Source of the DNA: Nageia nagi
Taxonomy: Eukaryota; Pinophyta
Assembly: GCA_050084985.1 (NCBI GenBank)
Contig: JBITNC010000001.1
Span: 162,750,001-162,814,000 of the forward strand
DNA length: 64,000 bases
Direction: 5' to 3'
Shown: piece after piece, positions 36,036-46,751 of the stretch
Numbering within the stretch: position 1 is the first letter of the stretch
How the letters are laid out: every line of letters begins with the position of its first letter
Program-made: the position numbers and the translations under genes
The notes under the pieces: model-generated
Told to the model about the DNA's origin: nothing
What the model saw: only the letters and a program-made list of their open reading frames with translations
Database searches by the model: none

Positions 36036-38640
36036 TTAAAGAAAACTAAAACTAAACTTAGAGAAATTCTCCAAAGTACTATCGCATATCCTTCTTGCAG
36101 TATGCATGATTCTATTGATTTGATTATACTCTCTAGTTGCTTCTCTCCTCATGTTAACTCTTTTAATAGTTATTACCACTATAAGAACTCCTTCTCTTAG
36201 GATCACTTTCAAGATATCATAGGGTAAGTTTATTGGCCTTTTGATCCTTTGCATGTATGAACATGGATAAACTATTACTCTACCTCCTTTTGGGAGTTAG
36301 ACTCCCAATCGATAATATAATCACTCATTTTCTCCTAGAATTAGTTTAAAAATGGTTATTGAAGCTTCACTAATGGCATCACGCTATTCTATTAGTTATC
36401 TAAACTCATGCATGTATTTATTATCCTCAATTTAGGCTTTAAACCTTCACTAGGTGTTTAAATTTCTATTACTAGCATCATACTCTTCCACCTAATATTA
36501 ATACAAAACTAGCTATTGTGATCTTATAGATGTCATCACTTCAATTGATTGACTATTAAGGCTTTCGTATGCCTTCTCTACTTTCACATAATAATTATAA
36601 ATACTTTTTAGGTACCAGACTTGATGTTGCTAATATCACTTACTTTAGGCCCCCAAAATTAGTTTAAATTTTTCTTTCTTGGTCTAGATGATATCATTTA
36701 TGAGGATATTTTGAGACCTTTTCTAATTTTCTTTACCAATATCATTCTTTGTCTCTAATGATGTCATTTGTTTCATCAACCAATATTATCTACCAGTACT
36801 CTGTTCATAAGGTGATGACATCATTGTTTGGGTACTCCTAGATTTAGAGTATTTTAAGCTAATTTATGTCTTGGGTTCTTTGATTATTCCTCTTGCTAAT
36901 ATCATCACTCACTATTATTTTTCCCTTATGTTTAATCTTTTACATGATCTAGGAAGGTTTTATATAGTATACACTTAAAATATTTTTTACTTAGATCCTC
37001 AAAATACTATATACAAAATACGAAATGCCCCATTATAGTATTTACATATATATATTTGACAACTTTTAGGGTATTATTTTACCATACAATAATAGGAATA
37101 AAATGGACCTAACTCTCTTGTATATTAAAAATTGCTACTACACGTACCCATTCTTTTGGAAGCGAGTCAAAAAATGCAACTAGGTTACACTCCACTATGA
37201 ATACTCTATTCACCTTATTGTATGATATATTTTTATATCTTCAAATAATCTCCTTGGTCTTTGAAAATAAATAACTTCACTTCTCAATAAAGGTAAATAT
37301 ATCCTAATCAGAATACGAGACTACCCATGCTGCAAACTTGGTCGAATCATCAACTATTGCAATGATGTAGGTTTGATATTTTATTTTTATCATTAAGTGT
37401 CTATATTACCTCCAAAAATTGAGGACCCCCTCTATGACTAGGGAATTTAGTTCTTCTTACAGAGGGTTGAGTTCTTGTTCAAGTTCCATGTTAATTCCCT
37501 GATCCTCCATGGTGATATTTTCTACATTCGAAATACTAGCAACCCAAATTAATGCTTTCTTTCTATCAGCTCTTGCGGTGTTCAATTATGCATTTAAGGC
37601 TTCTTTAATTATTTGAATGATTTTTTAGCATTCCTTTTTCTTTTTCTCAATAGTGTCTTGTACTTTATCTAGTTGGGATTGCAATTTAGCTAATTCCCCT
37701 TGTCTTCTCTTCATATATTGTATCAATTAAGATAGGCCCTTGAGCTCTTATGCACTATTAGCCTAGTAATTCTTCAAATTAGTTAAAACATTAGCATTGA
37801 ATCTAGTTGTTATCTACAAGGCCAATATTTATTGACTCAATCCATTTATATTTGTATCTTTTATGACTACTAGATTATCTTAACTCATGATCTCGCCATC
37901 CCTCTATCGAGTTGTGTTTTTCTCAGAGGCTATTTGTGCATCCTTTTATATTAGTTCAACTACTTTGGTAGAAATCTCAATATCCTTTTGAGCTAATTTA
38001 TTTATCTTATATGTTATTTCTTCATTCATTTTGGTCAATTCAACTTATCATTATCTCTTCATTCTTTTTCTTGATTTTCCCTTCTTTTTATGCCAACACC
38101 ACATTCATTGGTCCCAATTATTTCTCTACTTGTGCCAACTCTACAATCTTAGTCACAAAGGCTTCATCTTTCTATTTCAATTCCTTATTGGATGGTGCAT
38201 GACTAATGGCAAAAGTTAAATCATTAACCTACTTATTTAGGGTCTTAACCTACTCTTTTATAGTATGCGACTAAGCAATCATGAGAGTGCTTTTATCCAT
38301 CTCTTTATTAAACTTCCATTCATACCTAGTGCCATTACTTTTCACTAGATCCATGGAGGTTTGAAGAAATTTATTTTTATCCTATATGATCTCATAATCT
38401 AACTCAATAGTAGTGTTGGTTACTCCTTGTAAAGTCTCTCCTAGGAGTGTATCTTGCATGATGGCCATATGCAACTTCTTCCTTTTCAGATTAATTTATC
38501 TTTGCAATCAAATTTTACCTTTAAGGATTAGTATGCTCTTCATTTTCTTATCTTCATAGCTCATATGTCCCTTTTGTATCTCCATATATTGTTGAAATAT
38601 CGATTGGTAGAATAGGGAAATGCATAGCGGTGATTTATCA
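36036..38640 (-). pseudogene. Relic of an unknown, partly coiled-coil protein
   Basis: Reading the minus strand from about 38620, a protein-like frame runs for hundreds of residues with stops nearly all at expected Gln, Trp or Arg positions. The first two thirds (to about 37420) are Lys/Glu/Gln/Leu-rich with heptad-like spacing, for example G-E-L-A-K-L-Q-S-Q-L-D-K-V near 37700, which suggests a coiled coil. A globular-looking part follows (about 37390-37090: I-V-D-D-S-T-K-F-A near 37350, then L-P-K-E-W-V). A basic region (36254-36036, R-R-E-A-T-R-E-Y) may be its end. I do not recognise the family. It may be a transposon-encoded protein, since related arrays lie nearby. Boundaries are approximate. 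Confidence 0.5.
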
Positions 38641-38934
38641 CAAAATCATTATTTTAAGGATTTTTTAAATTTTAAATTTCCTATTTTTGCCCCCATTAGC
38701 CCCAGGCTAGGTAGCCTAATTTTGATAGGTTTATTTTTATTTATTGGTTAGCTAGCCAAAGTATTATATCTTTTATGTATATTCTATATAAATTAGCCAA
38801 GTATACCCCCTTCCAAATTTGTACCTTATTGCCTATATTTTATAAATATTTTTATTTTGGTCAAGCGAATTACCTATTGGACCCATGTGCTCCAAGGGAA
38901 AAAATATAAGAAAGAAAGCTTGACTTCTTACTAC

Positions 38935-39055
38935 ATATGCTCAACTTCATCCTATAGATAATTAACTTCATCCTATAGATACTCAACTTCTTCCTACAGA
39001 CACTCAACTTCTTCTTGCAGATGCTTGGTTTCTTTTTGTAGATGCTCAACTAGAT
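38935..39055. repeat. 21-bp minisatellite upstream of the hAT-like gene
   Basis: Five and a half units of 21 bases, near ATGCTCAACTTCTTCCTACAG, occur in strict phase. The core ATGCTCA(A/T)CTTC matches the arrays at 59.92-60.06 and 63.06-63.80 kb. It lies about 110 bases before the first coding-like sequence of the transposase pseudogene. Confidence 0.8.
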
Positions 39056-39167
39056 CCCTTGCAAAAAAATAAGACAAGGTAACTATATTTCTATATCGTA
39101 AATAAAAAAAATTTAAATTAATTTAAATATATCATTGTTGATATTAATATTATTTTTAGTAGGAAAA

Positions 39168-39688
39168 ATGGCATCAAAAACTAATGGAAAGAGAGACATA
39201 AATTTTGTAGAAAAAAGGTTATTGAACTTGTTACATCAATATCAAGCATCAACACACTAAAAAATTCCAGGTGCACTACTAATTAGTCTTCTTCATATAT
39301 TGGGTGAAATTGTGAAACTAACATATGAATTTGATAGATTAATTATTAATGTAGAAAATACTATAATTCATGAACCTTAAAAAATAGAAAATGAACACCA
39401 AAAAATTCTAGCTACACTACTAATCAACCTTTTTCTTATATAAATTTAAATTATGAAAGTAAAATTCAAATTTGATATATTAATTATTAATGCAAAAAAT
39501 ATTGCAAATCTTGAACCTAAACAAATTGAAATGGAAGATATTTTTATGATGAAATGTCTAAATTACCAATTGATAACTATATAAATTGCAATCTAGATTC
39601 AGAATCAGTTGAAATTGAGGTAGAGAATACTCTAAATAATTATTCTATTAAGGACCCAAATTTTGCACATAAAATATGTAGTTCATAG
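39168..39688 (+). pseudogene. hAT-like transposase pseudogene, 5' part
   Basis: A coding-like stretch begins near ATG 39168 (M-A-S-K-T-N-G-K-R). It contains a 143-base direct repeat (39251-39393 and 39394-39533) that encodes two similar segments ending F-D-x-L-I-I-N-x-x-N. From about 39541 one frame reads cleanly (K-L-P-I-D-N-Y, then E-V-E-N-T-L-N-N-Y-S) up to the insertion site. Removing the gypsy element and one CATAG copy keeps this same frame into the 3' part, where the codon at the junction is TAG in place of Gln. That is the basis for joining the two parts. Confidence 0.55.
39251..39533 (+). repeat. 143-bp tandem repeat inside the hAT-like 5' coding region
   Basis: Copies at 39251-39393 and 39394-39533 share AAAAAATTC, CACTACTAAT, TATATTAATTATTAATG-type sequence and GAACCT. 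Translation shows similarity at residue level (L-I-S/N-L, then L-I-I-N), so it is probably a repeated protein segment. Confidence 0.6.
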
Positions 39689-40574
39689 TGTCAGTCAAAA
39701 AATCAACCCTATTAGCAAACAAGACAAACATAATTAATACAAACTAAAATTTTATTAATTTTCTAGAAGACCTCTGTATTACAAATTTCAGATCACTAGA
39801 TTCGGTTGCCTTGTGAAAGGGCTTTTCTCAAAATGCATATATAAAATAAACTATATGGAGTATATGGATGGAAGGTCATCGATGACTCTTATCAGAACTC
39901 TGATGACTAAGGTGAAATGCTAACACCAAATATCAAGTTGTTGGTGATTATGTGATTTCAAATTTTGTGATTAATTTAAATCACTCTCTTAGGTTCTAGC
40001 TTTCTGTTGTTTGTATCTATGGTGCCTTTGAATTCTGCTACATCTTAACACCTATGAACCATACACACATGCTCAAACAACACATTAAAACAAACTTATA
40101 CTTTTTTTGAAATCTTAACATAAGGAAGAAAAACATATAACAATAATCAAGCTGAAATAAACCTCACAATTCAATCTTCATTTTAGCAACATAAGTCTAC
40201 TTCGATTTTGCCCCTCATTTATTATATTTGCCTCATGTATTTATAGATTTTTTTAATGAGCATTTGTTGAATTCTAGAAGGCTGAAAAAGGGGAAGTCAA
40301 AGTTTATCACCAGCTTGAAATAACCAAATAAATTTCGCATCTAGTGATAATTTAGGTAATGACTAACCCTCTCTATCCATACTTTTATAGAGAGGATGAA
40401 ACTTACAGTTCATCTTCTATTTTTTGAGTTTTGATTTTTTTGTTGCAGAGTCACCAACAATCATAAGCAAATGCCAACGACCTTTACTGATCGCTAGTGA
40501 TTATATCCTAATTGTTGGTATTTTAAGTCTTTTGATTTTTTAATGTATAAGTGGATCGTATTTTGATGTCTACA
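39689..40574 (-). mobile_element. Gypsy element 2, 3' LTR
   Basis: TGTCAGTC at 39689 to ...GTCTACA at 40574. Next to it, inside the element, the minus strand reads AAAAAGGGGCAAAA, a polypurine tract directly abutting the LTR. It aligns end to end with 56355-57242. Confidence 0.92.
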
Positions 40575-41200
40575 TTTTGCCCCTTTTTGAATTATTAATT
40601 GAAGATGAGGTTATTAGTTCAAAAACATAGAATGGGAAGCTTTAAATTATTATTTTATCTAATTATCTTTGAGGCTTTTTGTGATAGAAATTTTGATCCA
40701 ATTTCTTATGTAAGTCAAAATTTTGATTTATCAAATTATGATAAAATGTGTTTTCATTTAACATTTGATGTGTTTTGAAAACAAAATTGGATATACTTCA
40801 GATATGATTGTTTTCGACATGACAATGTGTTGAGATTGTGTGACAATTGCATGATATTTATGTTATGTTATTTTGCATGTCTAAGCATGTGTAAGTATCT
40901 CTTTAGTATATTTGTTTTTGATAATGTTGTCCTTTGTCTCGATAACAAGGTTTCAGGGTAATCTTATATAGCAATGATTTATCACATTTTATCATTTTTG
41001 ATATTTACAAAATTGACAATATCTTAAGAAGTATTATCAAAATCTTTTATGCATGAAGCTTAAGTTTCTTAGAAAAATATAATCGTAACCCCTCTTTTTT
41101 TTTAATTACTTAAATCATTGGAAGTAGACTTAAAATGCTAGCATTTTTCAATGAATCATTGACATCTGCTATACGATCATCAATGTTCCAAATCGTAGGA
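40575..41200. other. Gypsy 2 3' untranslated region
   Basis: This interval lies between the polypurine tract and the antisense gene's TATA box. It is AT-rich with no open frame or repeat of note. Confidence 0.5.
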
Positions 41201-41201
41201 T

Positions 41202-41210
41202 TATAAAAAG
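41202..41210 (+). promoter_or_regulatory. TATA box of the antisense mobile-domain gene
   Basis: TATAAAAAG lies 123 bases before the candidate ATG at 41333. The spacing matches the TATA box (62974-62966) and ATG (62851) of the unrelated minus-strand gene at the end of the window. Confidence 0.5.
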
Positions 41211-41332
41211 AAAAAGGTTTAAATTTCATTATTACTTTCTATCTTATTTTGTCATTTTCTTATCTACTAGGTGTCATTTATTCTTCATACTTTTTACTAT
41301 GTTGTTAGCTATCAGTATCTAATGAGACTATC

Positions 41333-43765
41333 ATGCCTCCATTTCATCACTCCACTGGTCATTCTTAACCTATCTAGGAAGAGATAGGGTTTTTAAACTA
41401 ACCTTATTTTTTAATTTTTGCTTATATCTGATATTTTAACCATTTTGTTTTAATTTTTTAATTATAAAATACAATAATTAGTTACATAAAAAATTTCCAT
41501 TAGATTAGAATGTAGTTTAAACTTTTATTTGTTTTAACAAATTTTCAAACCCTCGATCATGATCATCAGCCAAAGCTGAAAAGTTTTAGGGTCATCGATG
41601 TTTATATGTTAGATGTCAATGATTCTATAACACCAACATTTGAACATCTACATTTCATGTTAAATCACCCATTTTTTTAAAGTTAAGTTTTATGAATTTG
41701 CAAGTTCGAGACATTTTTTAGCCTCATAGTATATGCCCTTCTATCATTTAGGTGGGTAGGGAGTTTTTGGGTCCTACTAATCACACATTTTTTAGGATGA
41801 TTAGATTTGGCATGGGCCCATATATGGGTCGCACTCATTGGGAGTATCCTTTATTGGTAGCTTTGTTAGATAGATGGGATGCTCATACTTCAACCTTTCA
41901 TCTCCCAACTTGGAATATGATGATCATTGTAGAGGATATTCATCGATTATATAGACTAACTATCCATGGTCAAAGAATAGAACATGTGGTGGATAAAGCT
42001 AGAGCTTTGCCAACAATTTCATATCTTTATGGAGTAGATAGAGTTGATACTATTATTTTTGAGATTTTTTTGGAGGGATCCGATATTACCAGTGTTGGAT
42101 GGAGAATCATATGGGAGATATATATTTTTCATATTTGATGGGATTAGTTCAATGTTATGCTCTCTTAGATACTAGTGGTGAGATATTTCCATGGTCACTT
42201 TTATCAATTATAGCAAATATGATAGAGTATGAGATAGTGTATGCTTGGGAACCTACACTATTAGCTCAATTTTATAGAGAGCTATTCTTTTATTCTTAGG
42301 GTCATCATGCCTCATTGTCAGTTACTATCACTTTGTAGGCATGGGCTTATGAGCATATTGTTATAGCTCACCCTTCAGGCTTACCTATGGCTAGTTTTGG
42401 TAGCCATTTAGAGTATGAGGTAGGCATCATTTGGTGGCATGATGATTTTTATATTCATCCATCAGATGGCATTAAGTGAGATGTGGCCTATTACTACTAC
42501 ATCCTAGCTCAATTAGTTTCAAATCAGGTGAGGTTTAGACTTTATTATTTATATTCAATTTAGGCTGAGCTTGCAAAGGAGATTATTGGTATTGGGTAGC
42601 CACATGTATTCAGTGGTAGATGGATATATTTTTATAAGTTTTTTCAATTTGGGAGAGTACACTACTAGTTTGGTTTGGTTTAGGACATTCCACCTACACT
42701 AGTGCTATATCAATGTGAGGGTAGTATCCTAGTGGATGGTGTTCAATCTTTGGTGTATGCAAAGCTAGATCCTACTTAGGAGGCATTGAATAAGGATGAT
42801 ACTGGGGTAGATGATATTGGAATTAATGAGGAGTTTAGAGCTTGAGTTATAGGGTGATGATGATGATGGAGAGGGTAGATGCATTCGTCAGCACATTGAC
42901 AATGTTGAGGAGGTGGGTGTAGCCATAGGTGACATAGCAATAGGTGAGGGAGAGGAGAGGATGATAGGTGCTATTTAGGAGTTTATTTTAGAGGAGAGAG
43001 TAGTGAGTCTAGCTAAGGAGGGAGTTTCCCTAGGTAGAGATGATGATGATAGAGGTGATATCTTGATGACTCATTCCTAATATTGATACTTTAGTAGGTG
43101 ATATTAATGAGCTCAAATATCAGTTGGTGTAGGCCAACTCACATATGTATCGATATAGAGTTGAGAGAGGTTGGTATTATTGAGAGAGGGGCAAGGCTTG
43201 TACATCACTACAAGTAGCTCAAGCTTATCATATGGGAGCAACACCTACTCTTGGGGGTATAGAGAGCAGGTCTTCAATGTTTATTCATGGAATTTGTTAG
43301 TAGAGAGATTATTATAGTGCTATTGTTCAAACTTGGTTAATAGGTGTATCAACATTTTCTCCTAGAGTGCACTATCCCATACCTCCATTGAGTTATATGC
43401 CTATTTACTTATCTACTTATCAAGTTGATAGTAGTGCTCAAGGGATGGTAGGTTCTCCAAGCAAGATAGCAAGATCAAGATCCTCTCCTAGCAAGGGTAC
43501 TACACCTTGGGCATCCTCCCATAGTATTATGAGATCATCAGAGTTATGGGGGGCTACATGACTAGCTAGTCCTACAGGGTCTATTGGTACTACTCCTCTT
43601 GGTCACAATGCTAGAGAGACAAGCAGATAGCAGAGAGATTGTGATAGTTCTTGAGGTCAAGGTAGTGGTTGAAGTAGTCCTCAAGGAGGATTTGGTGGTT
43701 GGAGTAGTCCATGAGGATACCCATATTGTATATTTATCATGATGATGAGACTATATACTTTATGA
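41333..43765 (+). pseudogene. Plant mobile domain (PMD) gene, antisense in gypsy 2
   Basis: The main exon (from about 41752, after an acceptor-like TCATTTAG) encodes the aminotransferase-like plant mobile domain: P-L-L-V-A-L-L-D-R-W, then T-S-T-F-H-L-P-T and a V-E-D-I-H-R-L...L-T-I-H-G stretch (about 41846-41975). It continues in a second frame from 42099 (W-E-P-T-L-L-A-Q-F-Y-R-E-L) and ends in acidic, coiled-coil and Ser/Gly-rich segments, stop at 43763-43765. A first exon may start at ATG 41333 (M-P-P-F-H-H). PMD proteins are nuclear and in plants act in silencing and genome stability or are carried by transposons. In-frame TAGs at 42297, 42336, 42561 and 42597 mostly replace Gln. It runs opposite to pol, like the antisense extra ORFs known in Tat elements. 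Confidence 0.75.
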
Positions 43766-45086
43766 GATCATGTATTTTTATATGTTTATATTTTTTATGA
43801 GATGATGTAATTTTATATGTTATGATGGTTTCATATATTGAATGATGTTCAAATGTTTTGATGCTATTATCATAAAGGTTATATAAAATACTAGACAATA
43901 AAAATTTTGTAAATATAAGTTTATGACATATTTTAAGTATAATAGTATGAAATTAGATGCATCATTTTCCATTTCTTAGCTATATATGTGTATAAATAAA
44001 TATATGATAAGAAATGTTATACAAATATAGAATATAACTAGAATAACAAGATCACTTATCAATTTAAATAATAATAAAGATAATTTTATATTGGAATACA
44101 TGGATCATATTGATAACATAACATTATTAAAGAAATAATCAATTAACTAGTTTTATCAATCTTTCTTTTACCTTCATTTAAGAAATTAGAGATGATATAA
44201 AACATAGTCATAATATCAGAAGTTTATCTTGAACTCATTTATGCATTGTGATATTCATTTACTTCTCTACACATCCATAAATTAAATATTTTTAAAAGCA
44301 TATTTTAATGTCAATTCTCCTTATGTGCATACAATGGTCCAAATTTCTTTAGACATGTTATCTCTTTGTTATGTATGCCCCATTGCCAAATAGAAGTCCA
44401 TAGCCCCGATGAGGATTAACCCCTAGATCCCACCATAGCCTTGCTCTATTGCCAGTCAAGCATCTATAGCCCTGATAGAGGATACTGTAATAACCCCAGC
44501 ATATATTTTAGACTTCTTTTCTTTTTTCTCTTCTCTTTTTTTTTAGTCTCCCTTTTTTTTTGCCTTGGGTTTGGGATGAAGCAAAATAATGGGAGAATAT
44601 TTCCTTTAAAACTATACTTCAAAATATTCAATGTCTATTTATTTTGAGATTTTAAATGTGAGAATAGTGTTTGAGTTCATGATATTCCATAGATATTAAA
44701 CATGTTTATCTATCATTTTAAATTAACTAAAATTTAGATATCAGATGTCATAATAGAAACTAGAATGATGATAACTTTAAACAACATTATGTTAATCATA
44801 CATATGCAATGTAATATGTGTACAAATGGTATATATGAATGGAGGAATATATAAATATAAATTGATAAGTGATATAAATCATTATAGTTTTCATCAAATA
44901 AGAATAACATTCCTTAATTTAATAATTGGATATATATATATAGGGCAATGCACCCTATAGCCAAGACACTTCAGAATTATATTTATGAGTATAAATAATA
45001 CATATGTATGTATATATATATATATAATTTTTTTAGGATTTTTATGATTTTTTGATTGATATTTTTTTTTAGAATCACTAAGTCCT
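43766..45086. other. Spacer between the two extra genes of gypsy 2
   Basis: The interval is AT-rich, with short (TA)n runs near 44930 and 45005 and T-rich patches at 44515-44560. The two extra genes point toward each other here, so it should hold both 3' ends. No gene is seen. Confidence 0.5.
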
Positions 45087-46633
45087 TCAAATATTATGGG
45101 ATGATCTTTTAACAATGGTCCAACCTCTTTGTTTCAAAACATAATAATATGGAGGATTTAATCGAAGATAACATGGCCCTATTCCAAGAATGGATGGTTG
45201 ATGTATTGGTGGATAAATGACTAATGGAGGTGACAATACTTGAAATACCTTTGGTTTTGATTTAAACTTTCTAATAACTCTTTGTTTGATGGATGACTAT
45301 AAATATTGTTCACCAATATTAAAGAATTGAGTAGGTGATGGTGTACTTGATTGTGCATAATAATGGAAACATGAAAATAATGATGAACATGGTTGTACAT
45401 TCTTGATGAGTTGATTTATGTAATCCTTTTCAATATGTGTAGGATAAACTTCATGTTTTACTTTCTTTCATAAATTAAATCATTGAAGCATCCTTTTAAA
45501 TCTTAATTTTGTATTTATAACATTATTGATACAACATGTTTTACTAAAAAGTGAAGCGTAATCACATATAATATCATGATTGGGGATTGTAGAAGTATTA
45601 TACGAAATTGCTAAGTCATTGACAACATCAATGAGTGATATGATTCATCTGAAATACTTTATGTTCACATGATCAACACAATTCAAGGAAATTTTAGGTC
45701 TTTGATAAGGATAATGTATATAAAACAAATGAATTAAACTCATTTCTGACTCTAATTCCATCCACATTTCATTAGCATCTATTTCAATAGTTACTTTATC
45801 CCCATTATGTTTTAATACCCAAGCTTCAGAGTTTTGATCATTGTAATAAGACATGGCTATTTTCTCTTGTATTTCCATACGTAATGAAAATACTTGAGAC
45901 ATAACTTTACACATGTTTCCTTGTAGCATTTTTACATATTTATTATTATGATATCATTCAACAAAATGTGGATTGGATTTATCAATTTGAAATTGTGGAA
46001 GATGAGTTTGTAAGATTTTTGAAGGTAATTATCATGTTAAACTTTTACATGGTAGTGATGAACAAAATCTTGACTTCATATGAGAAAAGTGATAATGAAT
46101 TTTTTGAATTAGCTTTTCAGATCATGTTGGAGTTGGGACAAATGAAGTGGTGAAATCATAGATCATTTTGTGATGATTAGGATCTCTTGCAATTTGACAT
46201 ACCCAATTAAAAAGAGAATCTAAATTTTGCAGTGTGATACGCTATGTTCAAAACCCAATTATTGAAAGTACAATCAAGGATCAATCATGGTGAGGACATA
46301 GGCCAACAAAAACATATTAGATTTATCTTTTTGACTTGATCATGATAATGCATAAAATCAAAAAATACATGGATTTGTCAAGTAAATATTGATATCATCT
46401 CCTTTATTGTCTATTCGCCATCCATCATATGGATTAGGATGATTTTTTAATACTATTAGTTTTTGCATATCAATAGGTAAACACAAGAAATTTCTCATTT
46501 TAGAAGTAATATTTTTCATTACACATGTGATAGCTCTATCTCCTAGATATCGAGATTTTGCATACCAAGGTAGCTATTGAAGTCCTCTTCTATTGTCCAT
46601 TACATGGATAGTCTTTGACCATTTAAAAGCCAT
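45087..46633 (-). pseudogene. Unrecognised sense ORF downstream of gypsy 2 pol
   Basis: ATG at 46633 lies 119 bases after the pol stop. The frame reads M-A-F-K-W-S-K-T-I-H-V, later L-P-W-Y-A-K-S-R-Y-L-G-D-R-A and H-P-N-P-Y-D-G-W. Near 46240 one frameshift leads to L-Q-N-L-D-S-L-F-N-W and a frame that stays protein-like to a TGA at 45089-45087 (W-T-I-V-K-R-S near the end), about 515 codons in all. Breaks are mostly TGA where CGA (Arg) would fit. The segment 45929-45645 is stop-free for 94 codons. No domain is recognised; it is mixed-composition and not obviously membrane or coiled coil. It shares strand with pol and could be expressed from the same RNA. Confidence 0.6.
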
Positions 46634-46645
46634 CTACCAATACAT

Positions 46646-46648
<3 letters not shown>

Positions 46649-46681
<33 letters not shown>
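46649..46681. repeat. (GT)n(AT)n microsatellite
   Basis: A 33-base GT then AT run lies in the gap between pol and the sense ORF of gypsy 2. Confidence 0.9.
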
Positions 46682-46751
46682 TTCATCATCATTTTTTTTA
46701 TAACATACAAAACATGTATATACACTATTTACAAAGAGCAAAGTATTTTTT

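Noticed and set aside
38011-38219. Two overlapping plus-strand open frames rich in Phe and Ser
   Set aside because: They are antisense shadows of the Lys/Glu-rich coiled-coil relic on the minus strand.
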